From assembly GCF_004216475.1 (NCBI RefSeq), contig NZ_CP022303.1, positions 2,852,001 to 2,916,000 on the forward strand: a DNA stretch of 64,000 bases, written 5' to 3'. A model generated the notes under the pieces. That model worked only from the letters and a program-made list of their open reading frames with translations, made no database searches and was not told the DNA's origin. This document shows, one piece after another, positions 45,721-53,491 of the stretch. This DNA is from Thalassococcus sp. S3 (GTDB taxonomy: Bacteria > Pseudomonadota > Alphaproteobacteria > Rhodobacterales > Rhodobacteraceae). Positions within the stretch are counted from its first letter, which is position 1, and each line of letters begins with the position of its first letter. Both the position numbers and the translations under genes were made by a program.

Positions 45721-45771
45721 AGACGCGCCTTGCGCGGCGGGGGGCTGACCCCCCTCCCGAGGTGCCAACAC

Positions 45772-46689
45772 TCATGCCGTCATCCCCATGCGTGCCAGCG
45801 TCATTCTCTGGATCAGTCCGACCAGCGCCACCAGCGCAGCCGCCAAAAGCGCCGCTGCGAAAAGCGCCGACCAGATCTGCACCGTCTGCCCGTAATAACT
45901 TCCCGCCAACAGCCGGGCGCCCAACCCGCTGACAGCCCCTGTCGGCAATTCACCGACGATGGCGCCTACCAAAGATGCCGCGATTCCGATCTTCAGCGAC
46001 GCGAAGAGATACGGCATCGACGCCGGTAGCCTGAGCTTCCAGAATGTCTGTGCCCGGCTCGCGTTGTAGGTCCTGAGCAGGTCAAGCTGCATCGCATCGG
46101 GGCTCCGCAGCCCCTTCACCATGCCCACTACAACCGGAAAGAAACTCAGATAGGCGCTGATCACCGCCTTGGGCAGGATGCCCTGCACCCCGATGGAGTA
46201 AAGCACGACGATGATCATCGGCGCCAGCGCGATGATCGGGATCGTCTGGCTTACGATGGCCCAGGGCATCACGCTCATATCCATGACCCGTGAATGCACG
46301 ATGCCCACCGCCAGCAGGATGCCCAGGCCCGTCCCGATGGCAAAGCCCAGAAGCGTGGCGCTCAGCGTCACCCAGCCGTGAAAGACCAGGCTCCGTTTGG
46401 AGGTGATCTTCTTTTCCACCGTCGTCTCCCAGAGCTCCACCGCCACCTGATGCGGGGCGGGCAGACGGGGCCTGTCCTGTGCCCAGGTGGCCGGGATCGC
46501 AAAGCTGTTCGGCAAGATCAGCGCCCAGGGCGACATGGCCCGCCGCTCGGCACCATTGTCTGGTGTCACCACTGCACCTGCCCGCTCCGCCTCGACCAGG
46601 ACACCCTTGATGTTCATGGGCACGGCGGCGGCGTACCAAAAGCCGATCAGCACCGCGACCACGGTCAGAACCGCCAGTATCGCCCTCAT
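45772..46689 (-). CDS. ABC transporter permease (first)
   Basis: A 305-residue permease with an N-terminal helix, a 75-residue hydrophilic region (ERAGAVVTPDNGAERRAMS) and then the TauC-type six-helix core, including LLRTYNASRAQTFWKLRLPA and ASMPYLFASLKIGIAASLVG. The long hydrophilic N-terminal part is unusual for this family. I choose ATG 46689; GTG codons at 46701 and 46698 in frame are alternatives. It is coexpressed with the ATP-binding protein gene at 46753, 63 nt upstream. Confidence 0.88.
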   Translation of the reverse strand: MRAILAVLTVVAVLIGFWYAAAVPMNIKGVLVEAERAGAVVTPDNGAERRAMSPWALILPNSFAIPATWAQDRPRLPAPHQVAVELWETTVEKKITSKRSLVFHGWVTLSATLLGFAIGTGLGILLAVGIVHSRVMDMSVMPWAIVSQTIPIIALAPMIIVVLYSIGVQGILPKAVISAYLSFFPVVVGMVKGLRSPDAMQLDLLRTYNASRAQTFWKLRLPASMPYLFASLKIGIAASLVGAIVGELPTGAVSGLGARLLAGSYYGQTVQIWSALFAAALLAAALVALVGLIQRMTLARMGMTA

Positions 46690-46752
46690 AAGACGCACCA
46701 CCCGTTGCAGGCCCGGCGCACAGATCGTGCGCGCCTTTCAATTCGCCGGCCC

Positions 46753-47571
46753 TCAGCTCTCCACATGGCCCGCCCTCAACCCGTCGCGCACCCTGTGGGC
46801 GATCTCGATGAATTCCGGCGTGTCGCGAATGTCCAAAGGCCGCTCCTTCGGCAGCGGGCTTTGGATCACATCCGTGATCCGTCCGGGTCGGGGGCTCATC
46901 ACAACGATCTTGGTACTCAGATAGACCGCCTCGGGGATGGAGTGCGTGACGAACCCTATTGTCTTTTCGGTCCGCGCCCAAAGCGCCAGAAGCTGCTCGT
47001 TGAGATGGTCCCTGACGATCTCATCAAGCGCGCCGAACGGTTCGTCCATCAACAGGATATCCGCATCGAAGGACAGTGCCCGCGCAATGCTGGCCCGCTG
47101 CTGCATACCGCCGGAGAGCTGCCAGGGATATTTTCTCCCAAACCCTTCCAGATCAACGAGTTCGAGGACCTTCTTCACCCTCTCATCCTGCTCGGCGCGG
47201 GAGTACCCCATGATTTCCAGCGGCAGCTTGATGTTGCCGGCAATCGTCCGCCACGGATAAAGCCCGGCCGCTTGAAAGACATAGCCATAAGCCCTTGATT
47301 TACGAGCCTCTTCTGGACTGACACCATTGACCGTAATGCTTCCGCCCGTGGGCTGTTCGAGGGCTGCCATCACCCGCAGGAATGTCGTCTTCCCACAGCC
47401 CGACGGACCGATAAAGCTGACGAAATCGCCCTTTTCAATCGACAGGTTCACATCCTTGAGGGCCTGAACCGGACCGTCATTGGTCTCAAACGTGAGGTGG
47501 AGGCCTTTTGCCTCGACCACGATGGGTGTCTGCTGCAATTCGGTTGCCTCTGCCTGCCTCTGCGCGCCCAT
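46753..47571 (-). CDS. ABC transporter ATP-binding protein
   Basis: A 272-residue SsuB/TauB-type ATPase. Walker A is GPSGCGKTTFL, the Q-loop VFQAAGLYPW, the signature LSGGMQQRASIARAL, Walker B LLMDEPFGALD and the switch VTHSI. It energises pyrimidine or related uptake by the two permeases. ATG 47571 overlaps the dihydropyrimidinase stop (TGATG), showing direct coupling of uptake with catabolism. Confidence 0.94.
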   Translation of the reverse strand: MGAQRQAEATELQQTPIVVEAKGLHLTFETNDGPVQALKDVNLSIEKGDFVSFIGPSGCGKTTFLRVMAALEQPTGGSITVNGVSPEEARKSRAYGYVFQAAGLYPWRTIAGNIKLPLEIMGYSRAEQDERVKKVLELVDLEGFGRKYPWQLSGGMQQRASIARALSFDADILLMDEPFGALDEIVRDHLNEQLLALWARTEKTIGFVTHSIPEAVYLSTKIVVMSPRPGRITDVIQSPLPKERPLDIRDTPEFIEIAHRVRDGLRAGHVES

Positions 47572-49025
47572 CAGACCCCAGTCGCCGGAATGCCCGTCCG
47601 CTCCACCGGCCGTGGAGAGGTCAGTTCTTTCCAGGTCGACAGCGCCTTGTTCGTCGCCGTGTTCGGCTCGCGTTTGACGAACTTGCCGTGGCCCTCCTGG
47701 GTACGGATCTCTCCGTCATGCACCGCCACCTGGCCGCGTGTCAGGGTAAAGCGTGGCAGACCTTTCACAACTTTGCCTTCGAAGACATTGTAATCAATAG
47801 CAGATTGCTGTGCGCCCGCAGTGATCGTCTTTTCCTTTTCCGGATCCCAGACCACCAGATCGGCATCCGCACCCACCAGAACCGCGCCCTTTTTCGGATA
47901 ACAATTCAGGATCTTCGCGATATTCGTCGAGGTCACCGCAACGAATTCGTTCATCGTCAGACGCCCCGTATTCACCCCATGGGTCCAGAGCATCGGCATC
48001 CGGTCCTCCAGCCCTCCGGTCCCGTTGGGGATCTTGGTGAAATCGCCCACGCCATAGCGTTTCTGCTCGGTCGTGAACGCGCAATGGTCCGTCGCCACCA
48101 CCGACAGCGAGCCCGAGGCAAGCCCGTTCCACAGGCTGTCCTGATGCTGCTTGTTGCGGAAGGGCGGCGACATCACGCGGCGGGCGGCGTGGTCCCAATC
48201 CTTATTGAAATACTCGCTCTCATCCAGCGTCAGATGCTGGATCAACGGCTCGCCCCAGACGCGCTTGCCCAGCATCCGCGCGCGCCGGATCGCCTCATGC
48301 GCATCCTCGCAAGAGGTATGCACCACATAGAGCGGCACGCCTGCCATATCGGCGATCATAATGGCGCGATTGGTGGCCTCGCCCTCGACCTGCGGGGGCC
48401 GCGAATAAGCGTGCGCCTCGGGTCCCGTATTACCCTCGGCCAATAACTTCGCGCTGAGTTCGGCCACCACATCGCCGTTCTCCGCATGCACCATCGCGAT
48501 GCCGCCCAGCTCTGCAAGCCGTTGAAATGACGCGTAAAGTTCGTCGTCATTGACCATCAACGCGCCCTTATAGGCCATGAAATGCTTGAAGGTGTTGATG
48601 CCTCGGTCCCGCACCACCCCCTCCATCTCGTTAAAGACCTGCTCGCCCCACCAGGTCACCGCCATGTGGAAGGAATAGTCGCAGTTCGCGCGCGTCGATT
48701 TGTTGTCCCACATCTGCAGCGCGTCAAAGAGGCCCTGACCGGGGCTCGGCAGCGCAAAATCTACCACCATCGTGGTCCCGCCACTCAAGGCCGCGCGCGT
48801 GCCGCTTTCGAAATCGTCTGACGAATAGGTGCCCATGAATGGCATTTCCAGATGCGTATGCGGGTCGATCCCGCCCGGCATCACGTAGCAACCGGTCGCG
48901 TCCAGCACCTCATCGCCTTTGAGGTCCTTGCCGATCTCGGTGATCACGCCGTTCTCGATCAGAACATCCGCTTCATAGGTCAGATCCGCGGTGACGACGG
49001 TACCGTTCTTAATGATCGTAGACAT
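47571..49025 (-). CDS. hydA: Dihydropyrimidinase
   Basis: A 484-residue amidohydrolase opening 5,6-dihydrouracil or dihydrothymine to N-carbamoyl-beta-amino acids. The metal motif GGIDPHTHLEMPFMGT lies near residues 52-67, with the later YKGALMVNDDELY loop carrying the carbamylated lysine and VVHTSCEDAH plus ATDHCAFT holding further ligands. The adjoining hyuC, preA/preT and ABC importer give the reductive pyrimidine pathway. A hydantoinase or D-hydantoin substrate is also possible within the family. ATG 49025 is preceded by AGGGAGACC. Confidence 0.94.
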   Translation of the reverse strand: MSTIIKNGTVVTADLTYEADVLIENGVITEIGKDLKGDEVLDATGCYVMPGGIDPHTHLEMPFMGTYSSDDFESGTRAALSGGTTMVVDFALPSPGQGLFDALQMWDNKSTRANCDYSFHMAVTWWGEQVFNEMEGVVRDRGINTFKHFMAYKGALMVNDDELYASFQRLAELGGIAMVHAENGDVVAELSAKLLAEGNTGPEAHAYSRPPQVEGEATNRAIMIADMAGVPLYVVHTSCEDAHEAIRRARMLGKRVWGEPLIQHLTLDESEYFNKDWDHAARRVMSPPFRNKQHQDSLWNGLASGSLSVVATDHCAFTTEQKRYGVGDFTKIPNGTGGLEDRMPMLWTHGVNTGRLTMNEFVAVTSTNIAKILNCYPKKGAVLVGADADLVVWDPEKEKTITAGAQQSAIDYNVFEGKVVKGLPRFTLTRGQVAVHDGEIRTQEGHGKFVKREPNTATNKALSTWKELTSPRPVERTGIPATGV

Positions 49026-49139
49026 GGCGGTCTCCCTGTTGGTCTGGCGTTATGGGCTGGATCAAGGGCCGGGCAGATCCGGCCTGTCATTTCATTTGAG
49101 CATACGGCGCCGCTGCGGTCCAACCAATTGCTTGCGCCT

Positions 49140-49460
49140 TCACACCGACGCAAAGCAACCGATCGCCTCGCCGTGCACCCCGATATCGAGCGGTCCGAAA
49201 TCACTCTCGACGCAGAGCGAGAAGTATCCCGCGATCGGAAGGTAGACGACCCGGTAATCTCCGTTCGACCGGGTGACCGACCAGCATTTCTGCGTCACGC
49301 CGCCCGAGAAGTTCACCGTGACGAGACGCGGCTCGACCAGGGCGGCGCGGAAGGCATCTAGCGTGGCCAGCTGCACGTCGGTCTGCACCCGATACTCCGA
49401 GATCTCCTGCTGGATCATCTCCTTGATGCGTTCGGGGATGGAAAGATCGGGCCGGATCAT
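49140..49460 (-). CDS. Unknown protein in pyrimidine catabolism operon, 106 residues
   Basis: I do not recognise the family. ATG 49460 overlaps the hyuC stop (ATGA). The protein has a helical N-terminal part (RPDLSIPERIKEMIQQEISE) and a beta-rich C-terminal half with FSGGVTQKCWSVTRSNGDY and FGPLDIGVHGEAIGCFASV. It has two cysteines in the second half and no membrane segment. It is encoded between hyuC and dihydropyrimidinase and is likely a small partner or a regulator of pyrimidine breakdown. Confidence 0.72.
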   Translation of the reverse strand: MIRPDLSIPERIKEMIQQEISEYRVQTDVQLATLDAFRAALVEPRLVTVNFSGGVTQKCWSVTRSNGDYRVVYLPIAGYFSLCVESDFGPLDIGVHGEAIGCFASV

Positions 49461-50707
49461 GACACGATCTCCGCCGTTTCCACCACCGCATGGAATAGTA
49501 CGTTGGCCCCTGCCGTGGCCCATTCCGGGCTGATCTCCTCGGCCTCGTTATGGGACAGGCCATCCACGCAAGGGCACATGACCATCGCCGTGGGCGCCAC
49601 GCGGTTGATCCAGCAGGCATCGTGCCCCGCGCCGGAAATCAGGTTCTGATGCGAATAGCCCAACCGCTCCGCCGCATTGCGGATCGCGCCGACGCATCCC
49701 TCGTCAAAGGCGACCGGGTCAAAGCCGCCCACCTTCTCAAAGGCGATCTCCAGCCCCATCTCCTCCGCGATTTTCCGGGCCTCGGCTTTCAGGCGTGCCT
49801 CCATATCCTCAATCACGCTCAGATCGGGCGAGCGGAAATCAACCGTGAAGACAACTTTACCCGGTATCACATTGCGGGAATTGGGAAAAACGTCGATATG
49901 CCCGGCCGCTCCGACGGCATGAGGTGCATGGGACAAGGCGATCTCATCCACCTTCTCCAGCACGCGCGCCATGCCCAGCCCCGCATTGCGGCGCATCGGC
50001 ATCGGGGTCGATCCGGTATGACTGTCCTTGCCGGTGATCGTAACTTGGGTCCAGCTCAGCCCCTGGCCATGGGTGACCACGCCAATATCCTTGTCCTCGG
50101 CTTCCAGGATCGGCCCTTGCTCGATATGCAGCTCAAAGAAAGCATGCATTTTGCGCGCGCCGACCTCTTCATCGCCTTTCCAGCCGATCCGGTTCAGCTC
50201 ATCCCCGAACCGCTTGCCCTCGGCATCCTCGCGCCCATAGGCCCAGTCCTGGGTGTGAATGCCAGCGAAAACGCCCGAGGACAGCATCGCTGGCGCGAAC
50301 CGCGTCCCTTCTTCGTTGGTGAAATTCGTCACGACAATCGGGTGCTTGGTCTCGATCCCCAGATCGTTGAGCGACCGGATGATCTCCAGCCCGCCCAGAA
50401 CCCCAAGCACACCATCGTATTTCCCCCCCGTTGGCTGCGTGTCGAGGTGCGAGCCGACATAGACCGGTAGTGCATCGGGATCCGTGCCCTCGCGCCGGGC
50501 AAACATATTGCCCATCTGATCCAGACCCATCGTGCAGCCTGCCGCCTCACACCAGCTTTGAAACAGCGCGCGGCCTTTGGCATCTTCATCAGTGAGCGTC
50601 TGACGGTTGTTGCCACCGGCCACACCCGGACCGATCTTGGCCATCTCCATCAAACTGTCCCAGAGACGCTCCCCGTTGATCTTCAGGTTTTCACCCGGAG
50701 CCCCCAT
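49457..50707 (-). CDS. hyuC: N-carbamoyl-beta-alanine amidohydrolase (Zn-dependent hydrolase)
   Basis: A 416-residue M20-family amidohydrolase. It cleaves N-carbamoyl-beta-alanine (or carbamoyl amino acids) to beta-alanine, CO2 and NH3. Metal sites appear in GSHLDTQPTGGKYDGVLG, TNFTNEEGTRF and ELHIEQGPILE, with the later GAGHDACWINRVAPTAM. I start at ATG 50707 because of GGGGGAACG; upstream 35 residues in frame are atypical. The gene is the first of the leftward operon and its promoter region carries the RutR palindrome. Confidence 0.93.
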   Translation of the reverse strand: MGAPGENLKINGERLWDSLMEMAKIGPGVAGGNNRQTLTDEDAKGRALFQSWCEAAGCTMGLDQMGNMFARREGTDPDALPVYVGSHLDTQPTGGKYDGVLGVLGGLEIIRSLNDLGIETKHPIVVTNFTNEEGTRFAPAMLSSGVFAGIHTQDWAYGREDAEGKRFGDELNRIGWKGDEEVGARKMHAFFELHIEQGPILEAEDKDIGVVTHGQGLSWTQVTITGKDSHTGSTPMPMRRNAGLGMARVLEKVDEIALSHAPHAVGAAGHIDVFPNSRNVIPGKVVFTVDFRSPDLSVIEDMEARLKAEARKIAEEMGLEIAFEKVGGFDPVAFDEGCVGAIRNAAERLGYSHQNLISGAGHDACWINRVAPTAMVMCPCVDGLSHNEAEEISPEWATAGANVLFHAVVETAEIVS

Positions 50708-50753
50708 CGTCGTTCCCCCATGCAGCGCGGGCGTGCCCCGCGTCTCGGCTTGA

Positions 50754-50771
50754 TTTGACCAAAAGGTCAAA
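50754..50771. promoter_or_regulatory. RutR operator over the hyuC promoter
   Basis: TTTGACCAAAAGGTCAAA is an 18-bp perfect palindrome that matches the published RutR consensus TTGACCANNTGGTCAA at all but one base. A minus-strand promoter lies next to it: TTGACT at 50797-50802 and TAGCCT at 50775-50780, 16 nt apart, putting the transcript start inside the palindrome. Repression of hyuC and downstream genes by RutR is the direct reading. Confidence 0.82.
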
Positions 50772-50889
50772 GACAGGCTATCACTGCCCCATTGCCAGTC
50801 AAGAAATAGCATCGTCTTGCCATCACTTATCTTGCATGCCTAAAAGGCATCTGACGAAAATTTAGGCGAAACAGGGTGTTGCCCGCTTT

Positions 50890-51528
50890 ATGACCGAGAA
50901 CCGTGCGCCGACGCGCATTCAGCAGAAGAACCGCGCCGCTATCCTGGATGCCGCTCTGGACATATTTTCGGCGCAAGGTTTCCGGGGCGCCACGGTGGAT
51001 GAAATTGCAGGCGCGGCGGGCCTGTCGAAACCCAACCTGCTTTATTACTTCCCCTCGAAAGAGGCGATCCATAACGCCCTGCTGGAGCGGCTGCTGGATA
51101 CCTGGCTCGACCCGCTGCGCGACATGGATGCAAGCGGCGATCCGCTCGAAGAATTGCTGGCCTATGTGCGACGCAAGCTGCAGATGAGCCGTGATTATCC
51201 GCGCGAGAGCCGGCTTTTTGCCAACGAAATCCTGCAAGGCGCGCCGCGTATTCATGACGTCCTTTCGGTCGAACTGAAGGCGCTGGTCGATGACAAGGTG
51301 CACTTGATCGAAACCTGGATTTCCCAAGGTCGGATCGCGGCGGTACATCCCTATCACCTTCTCTTTTCGATCTGGTCGCTGACCCAGCATTATGCCGATT
51401 TCGACGTTCAGGTGCGGGCGGTTTTGCCGGAAAGACAGGCGATGGATCCCTTCCCCGAGGCCGAGGATTTCCTTGTCAAACTCTTTACCAAAACCTTAAC
51501 CAAGCCATCCGAAAGCGCCGTGCGTTAA
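50890..51528 (+). CDS. rutR: TetR-family regulator RutR
   Basis: A 212-residue repressor. The N-terminal HTH has AAILDAALDIFSAQGFRG and SKPNLLYYFPSKEAIHNAL, with LLYYFPSKEA shared with E. coli RutR; the C-terminal ligand domain keeps the YPRESRLFANEILQGAP and LIETWISQGRI patterns and the motif SLTQHYADFDVQV. RutR senses uracil or thymine. It is divergent from the hyuC operon, with the palindrome at 50754 in between, so it presumably represses that operon until pyrimidine is present. The ribosome-binding site is weak. Confidence 0.93.
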   Translation: MTENRAPTRIQQKNRAAILDAALDIFSAQGFRGATVDEIAGAAGLSKPNLLYYFPSKEAIHNALLERLLDTWLDPLRDMDASGDPLEELLAYVRRKLQMSRDYPRESRLFANEILQGAPRIHDVLSVELKALVDDKVHLIETWISQGRIAAVHPYHLLFSIWSLTQHYADFDVQVRAVLPERQAMDPFPEAEDFLVKLFTKTLTKPSESAVR

Positions 51529-51595
51529 GGCCTGATTAACTTCTGACAGGTAGCGATCAGGTCGGGTGTGGGCGATTTGGTGAGTGGGGACATGT

Positions 51596-52105
51596 ATGTC
51601 ATTTCCTATCTTAATTGGCCTGCCCGGGTCTCAGCCGTCGGGGAACGGCCAACAACAGGGCAATTCGAATCCGCCAGCCTCGGACGGGCCGGACCAGGCG
51701 CAATCGGGCGGCAATAGCACGCCGCCACCGGCGAAGGGCAATCAGGGCCAGAGCACCGGCAGCGGCACCAATCCCAATGCGGGCAATGGTCAGCCGCAAA
51801 GTGGCGGCACGCCATTCGAAACCGCGAAGGCAACAAAAACAACGGCATCCAGCAGTCAGGCGCTTGTGCCCATTGCATCGAAAGATGATGTGGCCGGTGC
51901 GCGCGCCGCAGCGCTCGCCGCACAAGAGGCGCAAGCCATCGAAGCGATCGTCACGCGCCTGTCGGAGGCGCCCGAGGCCCCAGCTCTGCTCTCGCCCACC
52001 GACGTTCTGGAACCGGGCGAGCCTGCAAACCAGCCCGACGCACCGACCCGTGTCAGCGCTTTGGAGGCGGATCGCAGCGGCGAAAAGGTCGACCGGCGGG
52101 TCTGA
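51596..52105 (+). CDS. Low-complexity secreted-like protein, 169 residues
   Basis: I do not recognise it. The ATG at 51596 begins MSFPILIGLPGS. The first 75 residues are extremely rich in Gly, Asn, Gln, Pro and Ser and contain repeats such as NGQPQSGG, SGGNST and QSTGSGT; the second half is an Ala/Glu helical segment (AGARAAALAAQEAQAIEAIV). It lies 67 nt after rutR and is convergent with preA. It could be a disordered surface or matrix protein; it has no clear connection to pyrimidine use. The start is not well supported. Confidence 0.5.
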   Translation: MSFPILIGLPGSQPSGNGQQQGNSNPPASDGPDQAQSGGNSTPPPAKGNQGQSTGSGTNPNAGNGQPQSGGTPFETAKATKTTASSSQALVPIASKDDVAGARAAALAAQEAQAIEAIVTRLSEAPEAPALLSPTDVLEPGEPANQPDAPTRVSALEADRSGEKVDRRV

Positions 52106-52111
52106 CCAACC

Positions 52112-53419
52112 CTATTCGGCGGCTTTTACGGCGCCGGGATTGTTGGGATGGGTGGTCCAGTTCGCATAATGCGGCTCGACCACCTTACCCGTACGTGGAT
52201 CGACCTCGCCCGCTGGCATCTCCTCCATCGTGATGCAGTTCTCAACCGGGCAGACATCGACGCACAGGTTGCAGGCCACGCATTCGGCGTCGATCACCTC
52301 GAAGACCCGTCCGGGTTTCATCGCAATCGCCTGATGCGAGGTATCCTCGCACGCCGCATAGCAGCGGCCGCATTTGATGCAGGCATCCTGGTCGATCTTG
52401 GCCTTGGCCACATAATTGAGGTTCAGATACTGCCAGTCGGTCACGTTGGGCACGGCCTGCCCCACGAAATCCGCTGTATTCGTGTATCCTTTTTCATCCA
52501 TCCAGCGCGAGAGGCCGGCGGTCATCTCTTCCACAATCTTGAACCCATAGGTCATAGCCGCCGTGCAGACCTGCACGTTACCCGCGCCCAGCACCATGAA
52601 TTCCGCCGCATCACGCCATGTGGTCACACCGCCAATGCCGCTGATCGGCAGGCCGTGGGTTTCGGGATTACGGGCAATCTCCGACACCATGCTCAACGCG
52701 ATGGGCTTGACCGCTGGCCCGCAATAGCCGCCATGACTGCCCTTGCCGTCGATGGACGGTTCCGGCGACATCGAATCGAGGTTGACGGAGGTGATCGAAT
52801 TGATGGTGTTGATCAGGCTCACCGCATCCGCACCCCCCGCCTTGGCCGCGGCGGCCGGTTTACGGACGTCAGTAATGTTCGGCGTCAGCTTGACGATGAC
52901 CGGCTTGTCGTAGTGCTGCTTGCACCAGCGTGTCACCATCTCGATATATTCGGGCACCTGCCCCACCGCCGATCCCATGCCGCGCTCACTCATCCCGTGC
53001 GGACAGCCGAAATTCAGCTCGATCCCGTCTGCCCCTGTCTCGGCGACGCGCGGCAGGATCGCTTTCCATTCTTCCTCTTCGCACGGCACCATCAGCGAGA
53101 CGATCATCGCGCGATCGGGGTAATCGGCCTTGACGCGGGTGATCTCCTCCAGGTTGATCTCCAGCGGGCGGTCGGTGATCAGCTCGATATTGTTCAGCCC
53201 CAACAGCCTGCGATCCGCGCCATAGATCGCGCCGTAGCGGGGCCCGTTCACATTCACCACCGGCGGGCCTTCCGCCCCCAGCGTTTTCCAAACGACACCA
53301 CCCCAGCCGGCCTCAAAGGCGCGGCGGACATTGTATTCCTTATCCGTCGGCGGCGCGGAGGCCAGCCAGAACGGGTTGGGGCTTTTGATCCCCAGAAAAT
53401 CTGTCGTCAAATCAGCCAT
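52112..53419 (-). CDS. preA: Dihydropyrimidine dehydrogenase, PreA subunit
   Basis: A 435-residue FMN enzyme: a dihydroorotate-dehydrogenase-like barrel (KSPNPFWLASAPPTDKE, NFGCPHGMSERGMGSA, PVIVKLTPNITDV) plus a C-terminal ferredoxin domain with CIKCGRCYAACEDTSH and CVACNLCVDVCPVENCI. With PreT it reduces uracil or thymine with NADH to the dihydro form. It is transcribed after preT on the same strand. The final cysteine pair and ANWTTHPNNP tail are typical. Confidence 0.96.
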   Translation of the reverse strand: MADLTTDFLGIKSPNPFWLASAPPTDKEYNVRRAFEAGWGGVVWKTLGAEGPPVVNVNGPRYGAIYGADRRLLGLNNIELITDRPLEINLEEITRVKADYPDRAMIVSLMVPCEEEEWKAILPRVAETGADGIELNFGCPHGMSERGMGSAVGQVPEYIEMVTRWCKQHYDKPVIVKLTPNITDVRKPAAAAKAGGADAVSLINTINSITSVNLDSMSPEPSIDGKGSHGGYCGPAVKPIALSMVSEIARNPETHGLPISGIGGVTTWRDAAEFMVLGAGNVQVCTAAMTYGFKIVEEMTAGLSRWMDEKGYTNTADFVGQAVPNVTDWQYLNLNYVAKAKIDQDACIKCGRCYAACEDTSHQAIAMKPGRVFEVIDAECVACNLCVDVCPVENCITMEEMPAGEVDPRTGKVVEPHYANWTTHPNNPGAVKAAE

Positions 53420-53451
53420 CTCTGTGGCCTCCCTGTTGCGCGTCCATGGGT

Positions 53452-53473
53452 CTTCTTCTCGATAAAAATACGG
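53452..53473 (-). repeat. Dispersed intergenic repeat, copy 4
   Basis: The plus strand has CTTCTTCTCGATAAAAATAC then GG, identical in this core to copy 1 at 28761. It lies right after the preT stop on the minus strand and just before preA, again downstream of a gene 3' end in the same orientation. Confidence 0.75.
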
Positions 53474-53491
53474 ACAATCCCGCCGCCGGCC

